A program made the position numbers and the translations under genes. Below the pieces are notes generated by a model. The model saw only the letters and a list, made by a program, of their open reading frames with translations, was not told the DNA's origin and did no database searches. DNA of 64,000 nucleotides, taken from Dipteris shenzhenensis. Its lineage: Eukaryota > Polypodiophyta > Polypodiopsida > Gleicheniales. The stretch lies in NCBI GenBank assembly GCA_047967505.1, contig CM106539.1; one strand, 5' to 3'. Numbering within the stretch: the stretch's first letter is position 1; every line of letters starts with the position of its first letter. Shown here one piece after another: positions 1-9,251 of this stretch.

Positions 1-1055
1 TTGTGGGAGCACACGGGTGGACGGAGCCATCATCTGTACTACATCAGTATTGAAGGAAAACTTTGTTCCTCTCCAGTTTGCTATGTACTCTCTATTCTTT
101 GTTCAGTTTCTGTTCCACTCCCGTTCCACTGCGCCATGTAATTTAACAGAGTGGAGATGAGGAGAGAGGGCACAACTAGAGAGCACACCACAAATGACCA
201 AATGTATAGTAGATTTAGTTGAAAACGTAGAATATATACAAACCCATTTAGGGTTAGGGTTAGGGTTAGGGCATCTAACCCTTTCCTTTATAGCACTCTA
301 TTGGGTTAGTACTATTATGCACATATGATCACATGATGTTGAGTGTGATCTCTCAATAGTTCATTCCACTTGGCACATGTATTATGAAGCTTGGCGTGCG
401 CGACTAGATTTATGATAGGGATTGCATGGATTTCCTTGGCTCTCATAAACTTAGGAGTTGCAGGGTTGGTGGACCTACTGATCCACATAGACTCACTGTG
501 TCCTTGTTAGATACTGACATCGAGTGCCATCACAGTTTTTGCTAGAGCACTAAATGGGAACTACATATTTAGTTTTTGGATTCCCAGATGGACGCCACCA
601 CATGATGGTAAGCACTCCCAAAGAGCAAGACATGTTCGCTTTATGAGCTTGTCATTTTAATAAGGACTTAGCACATGAATGGAAATAGTACACTATTGTT
701 TATCCAACATTTTTCTAGTGGAAAAGGACCATTCTCATCCTAAATCCGCTAGGACATGCGCTAACATGGAATATACTAGGATGGAAATAGCTCTTTTCCT
801 CCCATCTTTCAAAAACCTAGAGTCCACTTTGGGTGTAGAATCCCAACACACCGGGGTTCGTACGTCGTCGACGAACATTTACACATGTACATGCAAAACG
901 TCATATTTGATGTCTATTTCATTTGTGAATGTTTATGCACATCTATGTACTTCTTTGACCGAGGGAGCTTTGTGGACTTGGGATTATGAGTGCACTTTTG
1001 ATTTGCATGTTTTCGTTTGACGCTTTGAACATTAAAGTTTTTGTCATTGTGTTCA
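1..1055. other. no recognisable gene
   Basis: I see no recognisable protein or RNA gene here. An open frame at 679-1020 (+) of 113 codons has no family resemblance I can identify, no repeated motif and no flanking gene structure, so it is not called. The only structured element is a short telomere-like run near 247-271. Confidence 0.5.
247..271 (+). repeat. interstitial telomere-like TTAGGG run
   Basis: One TTTAGGG unit is followed by three TTAGGG units. Canonical plant telomere repeat is TTTAGGG, while TTAGGG is the vertebrate type and is also found in some plant lineages. At about 25 bp this is an interstitial trace, not a chromosome end. Confidence 0.7.
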
Positions 1056-1056
1056 T

Positions 1057-1080
1057 ACATATATATATATATATAGATAG

Positions 1081-1136
<56 letters not shown>
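1057..1136. repeat. compound (TA)n(GATA)n(GA)n microsatellite
   Basis: A TA run passes directly into GATA units and then a long GA run. This kind of compound tract recurs through the first 8 kb and produces spurious Ser-Leu or Glu-Arg open frames on both strands. Confidence 0.95.
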
Positions 1137-1138
<2 letters not shown>

Positions 1139-2340
1139 GCATTGGTATAAAAGAATTTTCTAAGTGATTTATAATATTTGCATTCTTATAAATATATAGT
1201 GGAGAGACACACACATGCGCACGCATGCACACAGAGGTATGAAAGTATTTTATCAGTAAAGGCAATACGTTTACATTTTATTATTCATGTTCTTATATAT
1301 ATACAGTAGAGAGACAGAGAGAGAGATGTGTAACTTCATTTCAGAAACCAATAAAGAACATATAAATGGAGAGAGGGGAAGAGACACATGGAGAGAGCGA
1401 TGGAGGGAAGATCGTGGTTACTCGTGTCTTCAAAGATAAAATTTCAGCTCGTTAACCCTAGCTCTTTGCCAGACAACTTCATAATAAGCAAATGAGTGCC
1501 GAATGTTTCACAAGAATTGCAGACATCACTCAGGTTCCTGCGGACTGCTTGCATAATTGTTGCTTCATGTAAGCCTAGCATAGAAGGCATCCACCTTCTT
1601 GTTTCTTTGCCTTAGCTTCTGTGCCCAAATGTAAAATCACGATGACACACACAAATGAATCTTCTCTTATATTCCTTACGGCTACTAATCCCAGACCTGC
1701 CACGTGCTTGAGGCTGGAGACTTGGGAAGAAGAGGAGGGAGCCTCGCTGGAGGTCAGGGGGTGAAGGAGGGAGGAGATCCAAGGAGGGAAAAAAAATTAC
1801 GTGGCACTTTGCGGTGGCTACAGGAGCCATGGATTGACGGACACATGGTGGTGCTGTAGTAGAATCACCACATGGTGGGCACTGACATCTGACACATGGC
1901 TAGCATACATTGGCATAGGGGATAGCAGGACGAGGGGCAGAGCGTGCCAGAGTGCTGCATGGTATTGTCCCACCACGGAATGTTCTAGCGTGGCACAGTA
2001 AATGGCAAAGTGTGCTGCATGGCATGAGCAATAGAACATGCCAGCGTGTTGCGAGGGGCAGAGCGTGCCATCATGACAAGGGGTGGGAGTCCATGGGACT
2101 AACACATGGCGGCCGTCACTAGGCTGTGCAGAGTCTAGACTGCAAAGGGGCAAGAGCCCTTTAGACTCCGGAGGTGGCATGATGCGAAGGCGACATGTGG
2201 GAAGCTTGATGCGCTACTCACACTGTTCACACAATTTGAGTACACATGGAGGTGACACAGTCTAACGCACTGCTCACTGACAACACGCGGAGGCAATACA
2301 GTCTGATGCACAAGGTGAGACAGGAGAGTGTAGAGACGAA
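1137..2340. other. no gene; low-order repeats
   Basis: No convincing gene. Between about 1930 and 2070 a short phrase containing GAGGGGCAGAGCGTGCC occurs twice, and the words CACATGG and GCATGG are unusually frequent. The open frames here on both strands overlap each other and have no recognisable domains. Confidence 0.4.
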
Positions 2341-2344
2341 AGAC

Positions 2345-2394
<50 letters not shown>

Positions 2395-2469
2395 CTTCTA
2401 GAGAGAGAGAGGAGAATCTAGAGAGAGGGAGGAGAGAGAGACTGAGAGGAGAGAGAGAGAGAGAGAGAA

Positions 2470-2532
<63 letters not shown>
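2341..2532. repeat. long GA-rich microsatellite block
   Basis: Two long pure GA runs are separated by imperfect GGAGA/TCTAGAGA units. The block is followed by AT-rich DNA with TATAATATAA words to about 2760. Confidence 0.95.
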
Positions 2533-2536
<4 letters not shown>

Positions 2537-2768
2537 ATTTAATATTTCTATAATATAATATAATATAATATATTAAATTATATGTTTTCCTCTCATTATA
2601 TATATATATTAACACACACACAGACACCCCCCTTGAGAGTGAGATGTAATCTATTAGATATTATATATTACTTAATATTTATAAAAATATTATATTAAAT
2701 AGGATATTGTATAATATATTCTATTATATAATATAATGTATAATATAATATATTAGAGAAGCGAGAGG

Positions 2769-2815
2769 AGAGATAGAGGAGAGGAAGTGAGAGAAAGAGA
2801 GAGAGAGAGGGAGAG

Positions 2816-2861
<46 letters not shown>

Positions 2862-3041
2862 GTATATAAATATATACACATAATATATAACGAGAGAGAG
2901 AAAAGTATAATATAATATATTATACTCTATTATAATAAATATGAAATAATACATCCTTTATATAATATTATATATATATGTATGTATGTATGTATATATA
3001 TATATATATATATATCTGTGTGTGTGTGTGTGTATAGGGGG

Positions 3042-3100
<59 letters not shown>

Positions 3101-3132
3101 AGGGGGTGAGGGAGACAGAGAGAGAGAGAGTC
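2769..3132. repeat. GA / TATA / TG / G / GA compound microsatellites
   Basis: A purine GA block (about 2769-2858) is followed by AT-rich sequence. Then comes a compound tract of TATG, TA, TG, poly-G and a GA run of about 45 bp from roughly 2970 to 3132. Confidence 0.9.
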
Positions 3133-3400
3133 ATGGGAAAGGATGATTGTGGCAAGCGCCACATGCTGCTGAGTGGGGACCCGGGGACAATGCTGCTGAG
3201 TGGGGACCCGGGGACAATGCTGAGCAGGGGGAGGGCAAAGGTAGACAACACGACCTGTGGTGGCGGAAATCACATGTGGTAGATCAAGGAAGTGTAGCGA
3301 AGCCAGGTTAGTGGGTCAACGAGAGCAGTAGCCAAGTCAAGCGGTCAACAAGGGTGGCACTGGGATAGGACTCAAGAGTCAGGAGTCAGCCAGTACGAGG
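3131..3400 (+). repeat. dispersed repeat R1, copy 1
   Basis: It starts at a TCATGGGAAAGGATGATTG phrase right after a GA tract and contains the words GGCAAGCGCCACATG and CACATGGTAGATC, ending near AGGAGTCAG. The same unit recurs at about 3795-4070 and 7493-7705, with a short trace near 8058. A 27-bp segment (period from 3166 to 3193) is duplicated in tandem inside this copy. Origin unknown; no coding domain is visible. Confidence 0.75.
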
Positions 3401-3637
3401 CCAGTACACACATACACACACACAGAGGGGGGGCAGGGGGAGGAAAGAGAGGGGGGGAGATTATATATTTATTTATTTATTTATAAACATATATATAGTT
3501 ATACACACACACACACACAATTTATATATATTTATATATATAAACAAATATATATAGATATAGATATACATACATATGCACACTCATATACATACATACA
3601 TACACTCATATATATATATATATATGCATATATGCTA

Positions 3638-3668
<31 letters not shown>

Positions 3669-3794
3669 ACATTATATAATGTGTGTGTGCACATGCACAC
3701 ATGCACAGACCCGGGTGTATAAAGAGTTTTGAGGAGAGAGAGAGAGAGAGAGAGAGATTTGATCTAATATATATTATATTATATTATATTGTCT
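3401..3794. repeat. microsatellite-rich spacer
   Basis: CA, TA, TTTA, GA and TG runs with no gene. The spacer separates two copies of dispersed repeat R1. Confidence 0.8.
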
Positions 3795-4070
3795 TACTAT
3801 TATAAATCACACATGGCAGATCGAGGAAGTGAAGCAAAGCCAACAGACTCTTGTTGTGTTGTGTATTGCTGAGCGGGGACTTGGGGACAGTGCTGAGAGG
3901 GGCGGAGGGCAAAGGTGGACAACACGATGCTCAACGAAATCACACGTGGTAGATTGGGAAAGTGCAGCAAAGCCAAGTTAGCGGGTCAATAAGGGTGGCA
4001 ATGGCTAGGTCATCCAGTCAATAAGGGTGGTGTGTAGGACAGGACTCGAGAGTCAGGAGTCGGCCAATAG
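3795..4070 (+). repeat. dispersed repeat R1, copy 2
   Basis: It matches copy 1 in order: the ATCACACATGG start, the GCTGAG...GGGGAC segment, then the AATCACACGTGGTAGAT, AGTGCAGC and GGTCAA words and the AGAGTCAGGAGTC end. It lies just upstream of the LTR element beginning at 4218, while copy 3 lies just downstream of that element. Confidence 0.65.
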
Positions 4071-4217
4071 AGAGAGAAAGAAGTAGAGAGAGAGAGACAT
4101 ATAATATAATTAATATATATTATATTATATCAAATAAATATCTTCGCGTGTGTGCATGTGCATGTATGTGTGCATGTGTGTGTATGTTTGTGTGTGTGTG
4201 TTGGGGGCACAAGGGTT

Positions 4218-4541
4218 TGTTGAGAGTTGTGGTGCCATGAGCACATAATTAAGATGTGGACTACATGATGTAGAGATGTGGATTGAGGATATCCACAAGG
4301 AGAGATGTGGATGAGAGGATCCCACATGGTTTGACTATTCCAAAGGCTCTCTCTATATAAGAAGCCTATCATGTATTGTTGAGTACACATATAGATTGCA
4401 ATGGATTGAGTGTTTGCTACCCTATGTCTCTCTTGTGGTGCTTTGATCCTCCTTGATCCCTCCCTTCTCAAGTTGGAGGTGGGGATGCCGAAGGGCTTTA
4501 AGTTCGAAACTGATGGGGGGTTAGTGGAGGGAAACGTCACA
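4218..4541 (+). repeat. 5' LTR of element 1
   Basis: It starts TGTTGAGAGTTG. The part matching the 3' LTR runs to about 4470. The primer site is at 4542, directly after ...GTCACA, which suggests the true LTR end is 4541 and that the 3' LTR has lost about 70 bp near its end. If instead the LTR ends at 4470, a 71-bp gap precedes the primer site. The element's promoter should lie here. Confidence 0.75.
4354..4360 (+). promoter_or_regulatory. candidate TATA box in 5' LTR
   Basis: TATATAA in a CT-rich context, about 135 bp into the LTR. The same sequence is preserved in the 3' LTR at 7338-7344. This is the natural candidate for the element's RNA polymerase II promoter. Confidence 0.55.
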
Positions 4542-4553
4542 TGGTATCAGAGC
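4542..4553 (+). other. primer binding site, initiator tRNA-Met
   Basis: TGGTATCAGAGC, the standard plant copia primer site complementary to the 3' end of initiator tRNA-Met. It sits next to ...GTCACA and so helps decide the LTR boundary. Confidence 0.9.
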
Positions 4554-4879
4554 ATGATTGTACCTTTAGTTAAGGCACCATCCTTCGTTTGAGAGATTTG
4601 AGAGGTCTCTTCTATTCTTATTAAGAGATGAGAGACTTAGTTGCTTGATAGAGAGAGAGTGAGCCCATTCTTTTCCAATTCCTTATAATTATTTAGAGAG
4701 ATTCATATGCTCTCCATTGCTCTTGTGTGAGAGATAGATATCGTAGACCTTACTCTACTGTGAGGGAGAGACAAAAAGGCTCATAAGGCTCCTCTATCTA
4801 TGACCTATCTATCAACGAGTGTCACACTCCATAGCTTGAACGACAGCTTCATCATCCTCATCATCAACCAAATCTCTAG

Positions 4880-5590
4880 CTCAAACGGCTTTTCCAAGTA
4901 GCTATTGAGCCAACGGGCTCTCCTTCCGAAGGAACTACTCCCAAGGTTGCTAATGGTCTTTCGCACTTCATCCTGGCTGCCTCTAACTTGGCACAACTCA
5001 TCCGGGTCACATCCTTGACCGAGAGTCTTGCAAAGCTACCCAAGGAACTCTTGGATAGAGCCCTATAGACAGTGATATCTCTATTTCTCAATAGAGACCT
5101 CTAGCTAGCAAGAGTGGCTCTTCAACCAAACCTCTCTAGCAAACAAGGTGCATCCAACATAGCCACCTTCGTCAAATAGCACCCATAGGCCAACCTTCCT
5201 ACAACGATGCCAGCCATGAGATACACAGCCACGGGTACTGGCAACAATTGGCAACTTTACAACAATGATTGGGCAGCTCCTCCTCGCATCGCCAGTGCTT
5301 CCACAGGCTTCATGGCACCATAGCTCCAGCCAACCGCATCTCCAACTACGCTCAGCTCCTCAGCAGTGCCCGGTGGTTGTAATAATCTTTCCCTGTAGCC
5401 TTTTACGAAACGATGCCAATAGTGCTCAGCCCCCATCTACACCTCCATGTCCGCAGCCCAAACGAAAGGCGTGCCCTCTCGGGCTCAGCAGTCTACCCGC
5501 TCCTCTGAGTGCCGACTCACAAAGGCTTTGCAACAAGCCTCTAAGCGAGTGGCTCCAAACAACTCCAAATTTGAAGCTTGCTCATAACCT
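4880..5590 (+). pseudogene. decayed coding-like stretch in the leader of element 1
   Basis: Reading one frame from 4880, long open runs are broken by about eight in-frame stops over roughly 700 bp. The longest run is about 60 codons (to about 5068), rich in Leu, Ala and Ser with a segment LIRVTSLTESLAKLPKELL. A later part is rich in Ser, Thr, Pro and Ala with an NNWQLYNNDW segment. The composition looks protein-like rather than random. It sits between the primer site and gag, a place where such elements may carry captured host sequence. I do not recognise a family, and it could also be an ancient part of the element itself. Confidence 0.35.
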
Positions 5591-6133
5591 TCTGCAACAA
5601 AGCGACCTGTTGTAGCACACGCGAGTGACGACTTCATGACTTCAAGCACCTGGAAGTAAGACCCGAGATCATCGTCGTAGGAATTGTCATTGCAGAGAAG
5701 CTTCCTCCTTTTTTTTTTCTCCAAGGCCTACCTTAAGCCATGTGGCAGATAAGGTAACTGTCAAGTAACTATGGTTAAGATGCACCATGGTTAGGTTTCG
5801 ATCATGTAACTATGGCAAAGACTAACCATGGTTAGGTTTAGGGCTAGGATTGGTTAATATACCACATCACCTATAGTGCCACCTAAGCACATAGCCCCTG
5901 CCAACCACAGTTTGCAAGAAGCATATGAACTCCTATGCCACATCATCAAGGCCCCCTCTTCTTCACAAAAACTTCGACAAGGCAGAACTTTCAATCCAGA
6001 AAGAATTTGCATGCGCTCCAAAAAGGAAAAATAACCAATTTTTTGAGCTCTACGCATCTGTCAACTGAGATTTTTTGTATACAATTAGACACTGCCAGAT
6101 TTGAAAGTATCTTCAACTGGTAAGACCTTTGCA

Positions 6134-6943
6134 ATGGCAATACGCACCACAACTGTTGAGAAGTTCACTGGGGAAGGATTCCACAGATGGTCTACACAAA
6201 TGAGGTATCTCCTGATGCATCAAAAGCTTTGGAAGAATGTAAAAGAAGAAATACCCATTGCACAAAATGATGCCTGGAAGGAAAAAGATGAAGCGGCACT
6301 ATCACTCATTGGTTTGCACTTGGGTCCAAACATAATTCATCATATAGCCTCCAAGGATCATGCGAAGGATGCATGGGATGAGTTGAACACAGTGTTTGCT
6401 GCAAAAGCCAAAAACCAAGAAATCCATCTTAAGATTGAATTCTATGGTATGCACATGGGCTTCAATGAATCCATGGCACAATTTGTCAACAAAATCAAAA
6501 GCATTATGACCCAACTAGAGGGCATAAATGCAAAAGTAGGAGAGAAAGATGCACTTGCAATTCTCCTTAAAAGCATGCCTATAGAGTACAGTGCACTGAC
6601 AACCACGTTAAAGAATTTGCCAGATCCAAAGTTTGAGGAATGTGTATCCTCTCTTCTTGAAAAAAAAAGAGAGTTGAAGGCATCGACATCGACATCGACA
6701 TCTACACACAACAGCTATAATGAAGAACAAGCACTATTCAGTAAAACATCAATGAAGTGCTACCATTGTGGAAGGATGGGTCACTATCAAAGTGACTGTA
6801 GATTGAAGAACAGACCAAAGTGTCACCATTGCAAGAAGCTGGGACACAAGGAAGAAGATTGCAGATTGAAGAACCAGCAGGTCAACTACATAGCATCGTC
6901 ATCAAGCCATGAGCCAAAGGGTGACATCAATGGAATGTATTGA
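6134..6943 (+). CDS. copia-type Gag polyprotein (UBN2 domain, two zinc knuckles)
   Basis: A 269-residue Gag capsid/nucleocapsid protein that would package element RNA into cytoplasmic particles. I start at the Met opening MAIRTTTVEKFTG, where the family's usual 'F-G-x-x-F-x-x-W' N-terminal motif begins; an in-frame Met 11 codons upstream (6101) is possible. Residues about 10-190 form the UBN2/retrotran_gag region (W at the FHRWSTQM motif, DAWDEL, LKSMP). Then comes a low-complexity Ser-Thr repeat, followed by two CX2CX4HX4C knuckles, CYHCGRMGHYQSDC and CHHCKKLGHKEEDC. The frame is fully open with no stops. It ends about 20 codons after the second knuckle with no protease or integrase, so Gag is the element's only product. 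Pol would have to come from elsewhere. Confidence 0.85.
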   Translation: MAIRTTTVEKFTGEGFHRWSTQMRYLLMHQKLWKNVKEEIPIAQNDAWKEKDEAALSLIGLHLGPNIIHHIASKDHAKDAWDELNTVFAAKAKNQEIHLKIEFYGMHMGFNESMAQFVNKIKSIMTQLEGINAKVGEKDALAILLKSMPIEYSALTTTLKNLPDPKFEECVSSLLEKKRELKASTSTSTSTHNSYNEEQALFSKTSMKCYHCGRMGHYQSDCRLKNRPKCHHCKKLGHKEEDCRLKNQQVNYIASSSSHEPKGDINGMY

Positions 6944-6990
6944 GAAACAAAAAACCTTGCTAACCTTGCCTATATTTTGTAAATCAAGCC

Positions 6991-7156
6991 TGACCACCTG
7001 AGAGTAGCTATGAAAGCACCCAGGGGAGGTATTGACATGTAAAAACCACACTTGACCACCTTACGTAGCAATGCATGCACTAAGGGGAGGTGATGGATTT
7101 GTAACTCACATATGACCACCTTGTAGTAGCTAAAGGATCATGGCACCAAGGGGAGG
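6991..7156 (+). repeat. tandem triplication carrying three polypurine tracts
   Basis: Three imperfect units start at 6991, 7053 and 7113. Each opens TGACCACCT, continues with a GTAGC word and ends in a GGGGAGGT purine run (about 7022-7029, 7082-7090 and 7148-7156). Only the last abuts the 3' LTR and should act as the normal plus-strand primer. The upstream two could serve as extra primers. Confidence 0.8.
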
Positions 7157-7454
7157 TGTTGAGAGTTGTGGTGCCATGAGCACATAATTAGAGGCTAAGG
7201 TATGGTATAGGAATGTATTAAAGTAGCCACCCTAAGATGTGGACTTCATGATGTAGAGATGTGGATTGAGGATATCCACAAGGAGAGATGTGGATGAGAG
7301 GATTCCACATGGTTTGACTATTCTAAAGGCTCTCTCTATATAAGAAGTCTATCATGTATTGTTGAGTACACATATAGATTGCAATAGATTGAGTGTTTGC
7401 TACCCTATGTCTCTCTTGTGGTGCTTTGATCCTCCTTGATCCCTCCCTTTCACA
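7157..7454 (+). repeat. 3' LTR of element 1
   Basis: It begins TGTTGAGAGTTG immediately after the purine tract and ends near ...CCCTTTCACA. It carries a 44-bp segment (about 7191-7234) missing from the 5' LTR. Compared with the 5' LTR, four of the five substitutions I count are C-to-T or G-to-A, the pattern expected from decay of methylated cytosines. Confidence 0.8.
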
Positions 7455-7492
7455 GGTTAGAGAGAGATGTGAGAGAGAGAGAGAGAGAGAGT

Positions 7493-7703
7493 CATGGGAA
7501 AGGATGATTGTGGCAAGCGCCACATGTTGTTGAGTGAGGACCTAGGGATGATGCTGAGTGGGGGGAGGACAGAGATACACAACACAACACACGACAAAAA
7601 TCACACGTGGCAGATTGAGGAAGTGCAGCGAACCCAGGTTAGTGGGTCAACAATGGTGGCACGTGGCACAAGACTCAGGAGTCAGGAGTCAGGAGTCGAT
7701 AGT

Positions 7704-7705
<2 letters not shown>
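7493..7705 (+). repeat. dispersed repeat R1, copy 3
   Basis: It begins TCATGGGAAAGGATGATTG after a GA run, then repeats the GGCAAGCGCCACATG, ATCACACGTGGCAGATTG and AGTGCAGCGAA words of copies 1 and 2. It ends in a three-fold AGGAGTC repeat. A truncated fourth trace with the same opening words is at about 8058-8081. Confidence 0.75.
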
Positions 7706-7767
<62 letters not shown>

Positions 7768-7806
7768 CGGGGGCGAGATTTTATATATATATATATATAT
7801 ATATAA
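7706..7806. repeat. (GA)n and (TA)n microsatellites
   Basis: A GA run of about 60 bp is followed by a pure TA run of about 26 bp, directly after repeat R1 copy 3. The same succession (R1 with GA tract) occurs near copy 1. Confidence 0.95.
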
Positions 7807-7894
7807 AGTTATACATATAAATAAAAAAATATATATACATATATATATCTATATAATTAATTAATTGATTACACACACACATACAATCACTTGT

Positions 7895-8310
7895 AGCAAA
7901 ACATTGATCATGAGGGGGATGAGCAATAATGTTAGTGTGACCAAGTGATGAGCAATAATGTAAGAAATTGTATATTTATGTATAAATGAAACCTATTGTT
8001 CCTAAGGAAGGTGTGTGTGTGTGTGGTTTTAGAGAGAGATATGAGAGAGAGAGAGCGTTATGGGAAAGGATGATTGTGGCAATTGTCCGTCACTTTTGTC
8101 TTTCACCTATTCTACCACAATTCTGAGGCTCGAGTTGACACACCTCTAGCAAAACATCAATCATGAGGGAGATGAGCTGAACTACGGAGTATAGAAGGAC
8201 GCTCAAGGTGAACGCAAAGCTATCACAAACCTTGAGGCTCGAATCAACACTCTTCTAACAAAACACTGATCATGAGGGGGATGAGCACTAACGTTAGTGC
8301 GAACACGTGA
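7895..8310 (+). repeat. three spaced copies of a short repeat
   Basis: The phrase AACAAAACAYTGATCATGAGGG and its continuation GATGAGC occurs at about 7895, 8148 and 8257. The second and third copies also share an upstream phrase around GAGGCTCGA. No coding content is recognised. Confidence 0.7.
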
Positions 8311-8509
8311 AAATACAAGATTTATACCAATATTTATGGAAATGCAATATACAAGATGATGAAGGCAATTGCAATTAGGAATGTTTGGTGGTGTAGGAGA
8401 TTAGCATACAAGGCTTGCCAACAAGCATGAGCTCTGACCATGATACATTTTACTCATGATTTTGGTGATATGGGCATAATTTCACCCTTGCCATCGGGCA
8501 TAGTCCAAG

Positions 8510-8511
<2 letters not shown>

Positions 8512-8564
<53 letters not shown>
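8512..8564. repeat. (CT)n microsatellite
   Basis: A nearly pure CT run of about 53 bp. It lies in the interval between the retrotransposon cluster and the UGT gene. Confidence 0.95.
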
Positions 8565-8571
<7 letters not shown>

Positions 8572-9251
8572 AAATCCTATCTATAAAAAATTGAATGTTG
8601 ACCGTCTATACATCTCCTATAGTGTCCTGTAACGAAGATTGAGTGTGTGTTAGCATCTTCTACTAAGTGTGATCCTCCTCTTATTTGATTGCTTGAGAAA
8701 AATACAACATTTATAAAAAGATGAGCCCAAAAAATTTAATGGGTTTCTTCAAATCAGGGTTTGTATTGTTGAAATGTGCATTTAGCAACGATGTAAAAAC
8801 TCACAATTGGTTCAATTAAGTGGAACCCAATCTCAATTCAATGTGCCTAAGGAAGTATACAATTTAAAAAGCATGATGCATGGGTAAATTAATTAAGCCA
8901 TGCAAGGGAGATCTTGAAGGCATTTGGTATATCCGAGTGCAAGGAGATAGCTACACCTATGGAGGTAAATGAATAGAGTACCTACGACAATAATCTTGGC
9001 TACAAAGTTTTTGATCTTGATAATCCCACATTATTAGAATAGGCTAAATCAAGCATTGTAAAGGAGAGAACCCATGATCTAGGAAAATATTTATGGAAAT
9101 GTAGTATATCACTTACATTTTATGATCCCACCTTGAGACCCACCATGTCTATGAAAGTCATTAAAGAAGACACTATTTTACAAGAATCTACTTTACACGT
9201 AGGTCTTCGTCTCCATATGGTTGCAGAGGCATCCTTGAATCTGTCACTCAA
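8565..9251. other. upstream region of the UGT gene
   Basis: No gene is seen. This is the likely promoter region of the UGT gene, but I cannot single out a TATA box or leader with confidence. A longer open frame from 9133 overlaps the UGT first exon in another frame and is a shadow. Confidence 0.4.

Larger units (their letters stand above)
4218..7454 (+). mobile_element. Gag-only Ty1/copia-type LTR retrotransposon (TR-GAG like), element 1
   Basis: A complete small LTR element of about 3.2 kb. Both LTRs begin TGTTGAGAG, and 3' LTR sequence matching the 5' LTR ends near 7454. A primer site complementary to initiator tRNA-Met follows the 5' LTR, and a purine tract AAGGGGAGG abuts the 3' LTR. The only intact gene is a copia-type gag with two zinc knuckles. 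No protease, integrase, reverse transcriptase or RNase H is visible between gag and the 3' LTR. Over about 250 shared LTR positions I count five substitutions, plus a 44-bp segment present only in the 3' LTR, so the insertion is fairly young. A perfect 5-bp target duplication is not evident (GGGTT before, GGTTA after). It fits the described TR-GAG class of non-autonomous elements; an internally deleted copia element is the alternative. Confidence 0.85.

Noticed and set aside
679-1020. 113-codon plus-strand open frame
   Set aside because: No domain, no start context, no repeat elsewhere in the window, and composition like the surrounding non-coding DNA.
2958-3282. Open frames on both strands encoding Ser-Leu or Glu-Arg runs
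   Set aside because: They are translations of GA/CT and TA microsatellites.
7157-7454. Solo LTR at the right end of element 1
   Set aside because: A matching LTR, primer site and gag lie upstream in the right order, so it is the 3' LTR of a complete element.
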